This document shows positions 24,282 to 31,213 of a stretch of DNA of 64,000 nt, one piece after another. Below the pieces are notes generated by a model. That model had not been told where the DNA came from. It did no database searches and was given only the letters and a program-made list of their open reading frames with translations. The position numbers and the translations under genes were made by a program. The number at the start of each line of letters is the position of its first letter. Positions within the stretch are counted from its first letter, which is position 1. The DNA comes from BD2-11 clade cluster bacterium bin43 (GTDB taxonomy: Bacteria; Gemmatimonadota; Gemmatimonadetes; Longimicrobiales; Gaopeijiaceae): contig MPMR01000021.1 in assembly GCA_002238605.1 (NCBI GenBank), forward strand, positions 1 through 64,000. The letters are read 5' to 3'.

Positions 24282-26023
24282 TTGTACATGGTCTGGCGCT
24301 TGGTGCCCGGCGCCCATTCGCTCGGATCCACCCAGATGTTGATCACGGCCGACTTGCCGCTGCTCTTCACCGACTCGCGCGCCCGCTGCAGCGCCGGCTG
24401 GATCTGGCCGGGGTCGCGCACCTCCTCGCCGTACCCGCCCAGCATCTCCGCGAACTTCGAGAAGGGCACGTCGCCCAGCAGGTTGCCGACGTTGCCGCGC
24501 TCCTGCCCGTACTTGGCCAGCTGCCCGTAGCGGATCTGGTTCATCGCCGAGTTGTTGCCGATGACGGCGATGTAGGGCGCGCCGAAGCGGTTGCAGGTCT
24601 CCATGTCGAAGGCGGTCATGCCGAATGAGCCGTCGCCGTAGTAGACCAGCACCTCCTTGTTCGGATGCGCGAGCTTGGCCGCCATGGCGAAGCCGGTGCC
24701 CACGCCCAGCCCGCCCAGGGCGCCCGGATCCATCCAGTTGCCGGGTGCGCGCGGCTTCACCGCCTGCGCGCTGATGGTGACGACGTCGCCGCCGTCGCCG
24801 ATGTAGACGGTGTCCTCGGTGAGGAACTCGTTGAGCTCCCACGCCACCCGGTAGGGATGGATGGGGTTGGCGTCCGACAGGAAGAGCGGCATCAGCTTCT
24901 CGGTCTTCTGCTCTTCGATGGCGCGCAGGTGCTTCATCCAGCCCAGGCGGCGCGCGGGGCCGTCCCCGAGGTTGGCGCTGGCCTCGGCAAGGACCGCCTC
25001 CATGATGGCCCCGGGATGTCCCACCAGCCCGAGGTCGACGTCACGGTTCTTCCCCACGGTGCGGTAGTCGAGGTCGATCTGCACGACCGTCGCCCCGGCG
25101 GGCAGGCGCTTGCCGTAGCCCATGCGGAAGTCGAAGGGGGTGCCCACGATCACGATCACGTCGGCGTTGCCGAAGCCGGCGCCGCGGGTGCGGTGGAAGT
25201 AGTGGGGGTCGTCGGGGCCCAGCAGGCCGCGCGAAGCGCCGTTGGTGAAGGTCGGGATGTTCAGCGTGCGGACCAGATCCCAGGCCTCCTGGTGGGCCCG
25301 GCAGCCCCACACCTGCTGGCCGAAGAGGATGGCGGGCCGCTCGGACTTGACCAGCAGGTCCGCCAGCCGCTCGATGTCGCGCGGATCGCCGACGGACCGC
25401 GTCGAGGCCCGGTAGCGGCCCGGCTCGGGGATGGTCGCGCTGGCGAGCGGAACCTCGCGGTCCAGAATGTCGCGCGGGATCTCGACGTAGCTGGGTCCCG
25501 GCGTACCGGCGAAGCACTCGCGCGCGGCCATCGACACCATGTCCGCGATGCGCTCGGTGGAACGAACGCCCGCCGCGAACTTGGTGATCGGGCGCGCGAT
25601 GTTCACGTGCGGCAGATCCTGCAGCGACCCCATCTTGTGCTGGGTGAGCGCGCCCTGCCCGCCGATGTGCAGCACCGGGCTCTCTGACCGGAACGCGGTC
25701 GCGATCCCGGTAAGCGCGTTGGTGAAGCCCGGGCCCGCCGTGGTGATCACGCACCCGAGGCCGCCGGTCTGGCGCGCGTACCCGTCCGCGGCGTGGGCGG
25801 CGACCTGCTCGTGACGCACGTCGATGATGCGGATCCCCTCGTCGATGCACCCGTCGTAGGTGTCGATGATGTGCCCGCCGCACAGCGTGAAGACGGTGTC
25901 GACGCCCTCGTTGGCCAGTGCCCGGGCCGCCAGGTGCCCGCCCGAGATGACGTCTTCGTCGCGGCTCTTGCGCGCGAGCGTGTCTTCGGCAGTCCTGGAT
26001 TTCAATGCGGTTGCGGTCGTCAT
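24278..26023 (-). CDS. ThDP-dependent oxalyl-CoA decarboxylase / 2-hydroxyacyl-CoA lyase-like enzyme
   Basis: 581 residues in the three-domain pyruvate-oxidase fold. The N-terminal PYR domain has the cofactor-activating Glu72 (DVRHEQVAAHAADGYAR) and ITTAGPGFTNALTGI. A central domain with a degenerate Rossmann fold follows (FGQQVWGCRAHQEAWDL, VIVGTPFDFRMGYG), then the C-terminal PP domain with the ThDP/Mg motif GDGSFGMTAFDMETCNRFGA...NN. ATG 26023 has GGAGG nine bases upstream. The sequence lies between acetolactate synthases, oxalyl-CoA decarboxylase and 2-hydroxyacyl-CoA lyases; the frc-like gene immediately downstream favours an acyl-CoA substrate such as oxalyl-CoA. It does not share the distinct Oxalobacter C-terminal SGRIKSLN sequence, so the exact substrate is uncertain. 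Confidence 0.75.
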   Translation of the reverse strand: MTTATALKSRTAEDTLARKSRDEDVISGGHLAARALANEGVDTVFTLCGGHIIDTYDGCIDEGIRIIDVRHEQVAAHAADGYARQTGGLGCVITTAGPGFTNALTGIATAFRSESPVLHIGGQGALTQHKMGSLQDLPHVNIARPITKFAAGVRSTERIADMVSMAARECFAGTPGPSYVEIPRDILDREVPLASATIPEPGRYRASTRSVGDPRDIERLADLLVKSERPAILFGQQVWGCRAHQEAWDLVRTLNIPTFTNGASRGLLGPDDPHYFHRTRGAGFGNADVIVIVGTPFDFRMGYGKRLPAGATVVQIDLDYRTVGKNRDVDLGLVGHPGAIMEAVLAEASANLGDGPARRLGWMKHLRAIEEQKTEKLMPLFLSDANPIHPYRVAWELNEFLTEDTVYIGDGGDVVTISAQAVKPRAPGNWMDPGALGGLGVGTGFAMAAKLAHPNKEVLVYYGDGSFGMTAFDMETCNRFGAPYIAVIGNNSAMNQIRYGQLAKYGQERGNVGNLLGDVPFSKFAEMLGGYGEEVRDPGQIQPALQRARESVKSSGKSAVINIWVDPSEWAPGTKRQTMYK

Positions 26024-26399
26024 GAACAGATCCTCCGTGATGGCTTTCGAATCGAGCCGCGCGGGCCTCCCCGCGAGTCCGAGCAAAGCTAGGGAGCAGC
26101 CTGCGGCCTGCCAAGGAAGGCGAAGACGGGTTGACGACTCTCGGGAAACGGCGTCCTCAGCCGCTGGTGCCGGGAACGTGTGTGACCAGCAGGTCGGGGC
26201 AGGATCTACGCCTTCTTCGCGCCGGTAAGCCACAGCGCCTCCAAGATCCGGCCTGGGCCGGGTTCAGCCGGCATCTCGGATACGAGGACGACCTGCTGAG
26301 CGCGCTGGAGATCATGGAGAGTATCCTGACGACGACGGCGATTTGTGCCATGTATCCCCAAATGGTATGTTTGTATAGACCAAATGGGGAGGTTTGTAC
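26024..26399. other. Divergent control region before the toxin-antitoxin pair
   Basis: 376 bases between the minus-strand ThDP gene and the plus-strand antitoxin gene. The open frame across it on the plus strand has no ribosome site or family. The right end (26340-26399) is notably AT-rich and holds the palindrome and TATAGA hexamer described separately. Confidence 0.4.
26356..26389 (+). promoter_or_regulatory. Operator-like imperfect palindrome with -10 hexamer
   Basis: CCCCAAATGGT (26356-26366) and ACCAAATGGGG (26379-26389) form an 11-bp dyad with 9 matching pairs, centred on a 12-base spacer that contains TATAGA (26374-26379), a plausible -10 box. The dyad ends two bases before the GG of the ribosome site for the antitoxin ATG 26400. 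The arrangement fits autorepression by the antitoxin or the complex, as is usual for toxin-antitoxin operons. Confidence 0.5.
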
Positions 26400-26819
26400 A
26401 TGAGATATCCGACGCCGGAGTCCCGGTCAGCCCTCGACCGTCTTCTCGTTCGCGAGGGAGCGGTCGCCATGGTTCGGAGCGGCCTGCCGTTGGCGATGCT
26501 GGACGAGGTGGCTGCCGCCGCGGGGATCGGCCGCCTCACGCTCGCACGGGTCATCGACCTGCCTTCCACAACCCTGGCCCGGAGGCGCAAGGCGGGCCAG
26601 CTCACTCCAGAGGAGTCGGATCGACTGGTGCGGGTGGCCCGCCTGGTCGCGATGGCCCACGACCTGATGCGGGGCGATGGCGACGCCGCCCGCCGGTGGC
26701 TCGGGGATCCCCACGAGCTGCTCGAGGGCGAGTCACCGCTCGAACGGGCTTCCACAGAAGTGGGGAGCCGCGAAGTGGAGGATCTGATCGGGCGGCTTCG
26801 CCACGGGATCTTCAGCTGA
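26400..26819 (+). CDS. Xre/MbcA/ParS-type antitoxin (DUF2384)
   Basis: 139 residues from ATG 26400 (GGGGAGG eight bases upstream). The N-terminal part (ALDRLLVREGAVAMVRSGLP then a helical DNA-binding segment IGRLTLARVIDLPSTTLARR) precedes the toxin-binding DUF2384 region LTPEESDRLVRVARLVAMAHDLM...ARRWLGDPHELLEG, with the typical A-x-x-W-L-x-x-P motif. It neutralises the RES toxin encoded eight bases downstream and probably represses the operon through the upstream palindrome. The W-L-G-D-P-H wording replaces the common W-L-x-x-P-N. Confidence 0.9.
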   Translation: MRYPTPESRSALDRLLVREGAVAMVRSGLPLAMLDEVAAAAGIGRLTLARVIDLPSTTLARRRKAGQLTPEESDRLVRVARLVAMAHDLMRGDGDAARRWLGDPHELLEGESPLERASTEVGSREVEDLIGRLRHGIFS

Positions 26820-26826
26820 GCAGCCC

Positions 26827-27990
26827 GTGGACGAATCCCCCTCCGACATTCGCGGATTCTTCCACGGACCGTTCAGTGTGGCGGACCTGATCCATGGCTG
26901 GCGGCTGGCCGCGCCCGAACACTCCCGCACCGTCGAAGACATGCTCTCCGGGGATGGAGCTCTTCGGTATGGCGGGCGCTGGAACAGCCCGGGGCGGCGG
27001 GCGGTCTACCTGGCAGGCAGTCTTGCGCTGGCGAGCCTGGAGTTGCTCGTTCACCTCAGGGTGCCGGATATCCTGAGGGCATACCGGAAGCTCCGTGTCG
27101 GCATCCCGCCGAATCTCGTCAAGGCAGTGGATCGTCGGGAGCTGCCCGCCGACTGGGCCCGCACCAGCCTCCATCCCGCCACACAGAGGATCGGTGATCA
27201 CTGGTTGGACTCGCTCGAGTCGGCCGTCCTCGCGGTGCCGAGCGCGGTGATCATCGACGAGGTGAATTATATCGTCAATCCCATGCATCGAGACTTCGCG
27301 AGACTCCAGCCGGACCTAATCCTCCCGCACCCTCAGCACCAGCTTGCCGAAGTGGCCGCTCGCCTCCATCTGCCGGTGCGCCTCGGCCGCCTCCCGCAAT
27401 GCATAGACCGCGTCGATCACCGGCACGATGCGGCGCGCGGCGAAGTGGGGCACCACCACCCGCTCGAACTCGGCCATGATGTCTGCCTTCTCGGCGACCG
27501 GACGCGAGCGCAGCACCGAGCCGATGACCGTGTGCCGCTTTACCATCAGCAGGGCCAGGTTGAGCTCGGCCTTGAGCCCGCCCATCAGACCGATCACGAC
27601 CAGGCGGCCGCCGGGCGCCATGGCCTTCAGGTTGCCCTTCAGGTAGGCCGCGCCGATGTGGTCGAGCACCACATCCACCCCCCGCCCCCCCGTGAAGGCG
27701 CGCACCGCCGGGGCGAACTCCTCGGCCGTGTAGTCCACCACGTGATGCACCCCCATCGCGCGCACGCGCTCCACCTTGCCCGGCGAGCAGGTCACGACCA
27801 TGCGGGTGTCGGGCACCAGCGTGCGGCACAGGTGGATGGCGGCCGTGTTCACCCCGCCCCCGCCGCCGTGCAGCAGCACCGCATCCCCGTCGCCGAGCCC
27901 GCCCAGCATGAACAGGTTGAGGTACGCGGTCACGTAGGTCTCGCAAACGCACGCCGCCTCCTCCCACGACAGCGCCTCGGGGACCCGTAG
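26827..27990 (+). CDS. RES-domain toxin, with abnormal read-through C-terminus
   Basis: The first roughly 160 residues are a RES domain: ALRYGGRWNSPGRRAVYLAG with the GGRWN motif, SLALASLELLVHLRVP with the conserved Glu, and VPSAVIIDEVNYIVNPMHRDF near the end. RES toxins degrade or modify NAD+ and so stop growth; the antitoxin gene lies immediately upstream. Family members normally stop after an FDPRL-like motif. Here that motif is missing, no stop occurs, and the frame runs about 225 residues further, antisense to the quinone oxidoreductase gene. The 3' end was probably lost by deletion or rearrangement next to 27310, or a frameshift uses the TAA at 27317-27319. The catalytic core looks intact, so activity is possible. 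GTG start at 26827. Confidence 0.8.
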   Translation: MDESPSDIRGFFHGPFSVADLIHGWRLAAPEHSRTVEDMLSGDGALRYGGRWNSPGRRAVYLAGSLALASLELLVHLRVPDILRAYRKLRVGIPPNLVKAVDRRELPADWARTSLHPATQRIGDHWLDSLESAVLAVPSAVIIDEVNYIVNPMHRDFARLQPDLILPHPQHQLAEVAARLHLPVRLGRLPQCIDRVDHRHDAARGEVGHHHPLELGHDVCLLGDRTRAQHRADDRVPLYHQQGQVELGLEPAHQTDHDQAAAGRHGLQVALQVGRADVVEHHIHPPPPREGAHRRGELLGRVVHHVMHPHRAHALHLARRAGHDHAGVGHQRAAQVDGGRVHPAPAAVQQHRIPVAEPAQHEQVEVRGHVGLANARRLLPRQRLGDP

Positions 27991-28305
27991 CAGATGGCCC
28001 TCGTAGGCGCACGCGAACTCCGCGTATCCTCCGCCGGCCACCAGCGTCATCACCCGGTCGCCGGGACCGACGCGCGCGACCCCGGGGCCCGTCTCGAGCA
28101 CCACGCCCGCCACCTCGAGCCCCAGGACCTCCGACTCGCCGGGCGGCGGAGGGTACTTCCCGTTGCGCTGGCTGATGTCGGCGTGATTAACGGTGGTCGC
28201 CACCACCTCGATGAGCACCTGGCCCGGGCCGGGCACGGGTCTGGGGGCATCGCCCCAGCGCAACACCCCCGCATCCCCGAAACCGTCCATCAATACGGCC
28301 TTCAT
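27316..28305 (-). CDS. NAD(P)H:quinone oxidoreductase, PIG3-like zinc-free MDR
   Basis: 329 residues, the usual length for the medium-chain quinone oxidoreductase family. The N-terminus MKAVLMDGFGDAGVLRWGD and the segment TTVNHADISQRNGKYPPPPG are typical of the PIG3/Qor2 group. The nucleotide-binding motif is VLLHGGGGGVNTAAIHLCR (a Gly-rich variant of AxxGGVG), followed by TCSPGKVERVRAMGVHHVVD. No structural zinc cysteines are present. It would reduce quinones or enones with NADPH. ATG 28305 has GGAG upstream. Its 3' half is overlapped on the other strand by the read-through tail of the RES gene. Confidence 0.88.
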   Translation of the reverse strand: MKAVLMDGFGDAGVLRWGDAPRPVPGPGQVLIEVVATTVNHADISQRNGKYPPPPGESEVLGLEVAGVVLETGPGVARVGPGDRVMTLVAGGGYAEFACAYEGHLLRVPEALSWEEAACVCETYVTAYLNLFMLGGLGDGDAVLLHGGGGGVNTAAIHLCRTLVPDTRMVVTCSPGKVERVRAMGVHHVVDYTAEEFAPAVRAFTGGRGVDVVLDHIGAAYLKGNLKAMAPGGRLVVIGLMGGLKAELNLALLMVKRHTVIGSVLRSRPVAEKADIMAEFERVVVPHFAARRIVPVIDAVYALREAAEAHRQMEASGHFGKLVLRVRED

Positions 28306-28514
28306 GGCGTCTCCGTGGGCAAGTTCAGTCGCCGTGGGCGCTCCGCGCGGAGCCGCCCCGCGAGCCGCCGTCCGACTTGACCGGACCTCCGGCGCGCATC
28401 ATCCTATCCGAAGCCGCCCTGCCGTGCGAGCCCCGGTGTTTCCGCGTCGCGTGTCGGAGGATGCCGCCGCCCGACGCACCCGCTGTACAGCATTCCCTCT
28501 GGTGGAGGAACTCG

Positions 28515-29162
28515 ATGAAGCTCTTCATGCCCCTGACCGCCGTCTTCGCCCTGCTCCTCGTCCCCGCCTGCGCCCAGGAGGCTGCTGAACAGGCCTCCTC
28601 CGACATGGAGATGGCCGAAGAATCGATGGCCATGGATTCCATGGCGCAGGAACCCGACTGCTTCGTGCGCGGAGACCTGGAAGGTCGCCTCAGTTCCCTC
28701 GAGTCCGCCACGACGTCGTTCGGCGACGTGATGGTCAAGGTCTGCTACGGCGCGCCGCTGCGCAGGGACCCCAACAACCCCGAAGTGACCCGGGAGATCA
28801 TGGGCGCGCTGGTTCCCTACGACGCCCCCTGGCGCATGGGTGCCAACGAAGCCACCGCGATCTACCTGAGCGCGGCCGCGAGCGTGGGCGGCGTCGCCCT
28901 GGACGCCGGCGCGTACTCCATCTACGCCACGCCCGCCATGGGTGACTGGACCGTCCACATCAACTCCGTCAACGAGCGCTGGGGCATCCCCATCGGCCCC
29001 GACGTGACGGCCAACGACGTGGGCAGCTTCCCGGTGACGCCGGGCATGGTGGGCGAGGCCGTCGATCAGCTTCGCTACACCTTCGTGGACGCCGACGGCG
29101 GCGCCGACCTGGTGATGGAATGGGAGCAGACCAGCATCAGCATCCCGTTCCGTTCGAGCTGA
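28515..29162 (+). CDS. DUF2911 lipoprotein
   Basis: 215 residues. GGAGGAA precedes ATG 28515. Lipoprotein signal KLFMPLTAVFALLLVPAC, then a Met/Glu/Asp-rich linker (MEMAEESMAMDSMAQEPD) and a DUF2911 beta-sandwich (VMVKVCYGAPLRRD, VPYDAPWRMGANEATAIYLS, LDAGAYSIYATP, WTVHINSVNERWGIPI). The DUF2911 family is common in Bacteroidota and Gemmatimonadota and has no known function. Here the G-R-x-x-x-R motif reads GAPLRRD. A second, shorter DUF2911 protein lies at 43995-44612. The Met-rich linker might bind copper, but this is speculation. Confidence 0.88.
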   Translation: MKLFMPLTAVFALLLVPACAQEAAEQASSDMEMAEESMAMDSMAQEPDCFVRGDLEGRLSSLESATTSFGDVMVKVCYGAPLRRDPNNPEVTREIMGALVPYDAPWRMGANEATAIYLSAAASVGGVALDAGAYSIYATPAMGDWTVHINSVNERWGIPIGPDVTANDVGSFPVTPGMVGEAVDQLRYTFVDADGGADLVMEWEQTSISIPFRSS

Positions 29163-29211
29163 CCGGAGCCGGTCGACCCTATCCGGGAGGCCGCAGCCCC
29201 GCGGCCTCCCC

Positions 29212-29739
29212 TCAAGCCACCCGGTCCCGCCCCTTCGGGAGCCAGTCCGCATACCGCCGGTACGCCGGTTCCGCCTGTCCGTACCGGCGGTAGCACTGCT
29301 CCGCCAGCCACTGCATCCACTCGTTGAACTTCTCGTCGCCGCTCCGGTCGCGGATTTCGTGCGTCCAGTCCTCGAGCCGCTCCCAGGAACCAAGGACCGC
29401 CCCGCCCATGAACTCCCATACCAGCTCCAGCGAGACCATGTGGCGGTGGGCCATGAGCCCGACGGACTCGAAGGTCAGCGAGACCAGCATGGCTGCGTCC
29501 TCGTACTCGCTGCCGCGCTCCCGGATTTCGGAGCCGTCCAGCCCCGGCGGAAGGGTGAAGACCAGGCGAAGGGCGCGCGCCATCGGCGGGGACTGCAGGG
29601 AGCGCGCGAGTTCGATGGCCGCGGTTGCGCGCCGCTGGATGCTGTACTGCTGAATCTGCAGGTAGCCGAAAAGGAAACCTGCGATCACGACGAGGACACC
29701 GACGATCTCCGCGAGATTCCCCAGGGATTCGAGGTTCAT
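29212..29739 (-). CDS. Hypothetical membrane-anchored protein (175 aa)
   Basis: One N-terminal membrane helix (NLAEIVGVLVVIAGFLFGYLQI) is followed by a cytoplasmic helical domain rich in charged residues and aromatics (SVGLMAHRHMVSLELVWEFM, SWERLEDWTHEIRDRSGDEKFNEW). The layout (helix, QQYSIQRRATAAIELARSLQ, then helices with a WxxLxxWxxxxR pattern) resembles DUF4760-type proteins of unknown function. Convergent with the DUF2911 gene; weak ribosome site. Confidence 0.6.
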   Translation of the reverse strand: MNLESLGNLAEIVGVLVVIAGFLFGYLQIQQYSIQRRATAAIELARSLQSPPMARALRLVFTLPPGLDGSEIRERGSEYEDAAMLVSLTFESVGLMAHRHMVSLELVWEFMGGAVLGSWERLEDWTHEIRDRSGDEKFNEWMQWLAEQCYRRYGQAEPAYRRYADWLPKGRDRVA

Positions 29740-29896
29740 CGTTCCGTCGGCACAGTCAGAGACAGGAGGAGCAGGAGCGGAGCAATACTAGCGTTTCGAC
29801 GAGTCCCTGAACACCTGACCGCCGGAAGCAGCGCAACTTCCACGGACATGCTACATTGCGGGCATCCACACCGCACTCGACGAGGAGAGCTGATCG

Positions 29897-30844
29897 ATGC
29901 CGACGTCCAACCGGGGGTTCACCGGCCGTGTCCTGCTGCTCGTGTTGATCGCCTTCCTTCCGGCGGTCGGCATCTACCTGTACGCGAACGCTGAGATCCG
30001 CTCCCTCCAGCAGGCGAATCAGGAGCAGGAGCTCCTGCGCGCCACGAGGGAGACGTCGGTGGAGTACAACCGGCTCCTCGAAGAGAGCCGCGTACTGCTG
30101 GCAACGCTCGCCGCGTTCCCACAGGTCAACGGGATGCAGCAGCCGGAATGCACCGATGTCCTGGGGCGCGTCTTCGATCAGGCCAATCACCTCAACGGGA
30201 TCTGGGTGATCGGGCTCGACGGGTACGTCGGCTGCGGTTCCGTGCAGCCGGACGGGCTGCTCTATCTGGGCGACCGCACCTATTACATCCGCGCCATGAA
30301 CGAAAACCGCCACGTCATCGGCAGCTACCAGATCGGACGCGTCACCGGTCGCCCGGGCGTCGCGTCGGCGATCCCGATTCCCGATGACAGCGGGATGCCC
30401 GCGGGTGTTCTGATCGCGAGCATCGATCTGCGCGCTCTGAGCGACGTCGCTCAGGACATGGAGCTGCCGCAGTCGTCCACCTTCACGGTGCTCGACCGGG
30501 AAGGCCGCGTGCTGGTTCGCCATCCCGCCGCGCAGAGCGAGGGCGACACGATCGGCGCGATGCGGACGGAGGGATTCCCCGACGCGGTCGACGAGCCCGG
30601 CATCGTGCACGGCTCCGACCTCGACGGGAGCATGTCGGTGTTCGCGGTCGCGCCGCTTACGGGCGAAGGGGCGACCCCGGAAGGATACATCGCCATCGGG
30701 CGTCCGGAAGGGCAGATCAACTCGGAGGCGTCCGACGTGGTGAACCGGACTCTCGGGCTCGTGGCCCTCGCCGGACTCGCCCTGCTCACCGCAGCGTGGA
30801 TCTTCGGCCGCTACCTCATCGCGAAACCGGCGTCCGGGGGCTGA
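29897..30844 (+). CDS. Cache-domain sensor without an output domain
   Basis: 315 residues. An N-terminal TM helix (GRVLLLVLIAFLPAVGIYLY) is followed by a coiled segment (EIRSLQQANQEQELLRATRE) and a double Cache ectodomain (FPQVNGM, LGDRTYYIRAMNENRHVIGS, AIPIPDDSGMPAGVLIASID, STFTVLDREGRVLVRHPAAQ). The second TM is LGLVALAGLALLTAAWIFG. This is the standard sensor half of dCache histidine kinases and cyclases, but the frame stops at FGRYLIAKPASGG before any HAMP or catalytic domain, and the following DNA does not continue one in any frame. It is either a genuine sensor-only protein or a truncated gene. Confidence 0.8.
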   Translation: MPTSNRGFTGRVLLLVLIAFLPAVGIYLYANAEIRSLQQANQEQELLRATRETSVEYNRLLEESRVLLATLAAFPQVNGMQQPECTDVLGRVFDQANHLNGIWVIGLDGYVGCGSVQPDGLLYLGDRTYYIRAMNENRHVIGSYQIGRVTGRPGVASAIPIPDDSGMPAGVLIASIDLRALSDVAQDMELPQSSTFTVLDREGRVLVRHPAAQSEGDTIGAMRTEGFPDAVDEPGIVHGSDLDGSMSVFAVAPLTGEGATPEGYIAIGRPEGQINSEASDVVNRTLGLVALAGLALLTAAWIFGRYLIAKPASGG

Positions 30845-31213
30845 TTCGGGATGCACGCCTCGTCGGACGGGCTTCGATCGCCCGGCTCGGCACCGAAGCT
30901 TCGAATGGATTCTCGTCGGCGCCCCGCCGCCCCTGCCGGGCCGCGGGGCGTTTCGCGTAGCTGCCCCGGGAGTTCTACATTCCCGTTACGGGAGTTCTAC
31001 ATTCCCGTTGCCCGACCGTGATCGTTCGAGGTGCCGTCGCTGCGGGATTTGCGTGATATTCTTCCTGGGCCGAAACGGAGTTGGCCGGCGCGGTCGGCGC
31101 TAGGCTGGCGTCCGCTGTTGCCCGTCCAGTGTCGACAACACGAACCCGCAGGGACGGGATTCGATTGGGGCAGGATTCCCCAGAATGAACATCTTGCAAT
31201 AGGAGGATCGCCG
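30845..31213. other. Intergenic region upstream of a TonB receptor gene
   Basis: 369 bases with no gene supported. It contains the two-copy 22-bp hairpin repeat at 30967-31010, and closer to the receptor gene an AT-richer patch (31035-31070). Promoter elements are not clear enough to state. Confidence 0.4.
30967..31010. repeat. Tandem 22-bp repeat, each copy a small hairpin
   Basis: Two adjacent copies of CGGGAGTTCTACATTCCCGT plus two bases (30967-30988 and 30989-31010), differing only in the last base. Within each copy CGGGA pairs with TCCCG across a GTTCTACAT loop. The tandem arrangement, about 200 bases before a TonB receptor start, suggests a double operator or an RNA structure, or a repeat that can vary in copy number. 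Confidence 0.65.

Noticed and set aside
30967-31010. CRISPR array
   Set aside because: Only two directly adjacent 22-bp copies without spacers and no cas genes.
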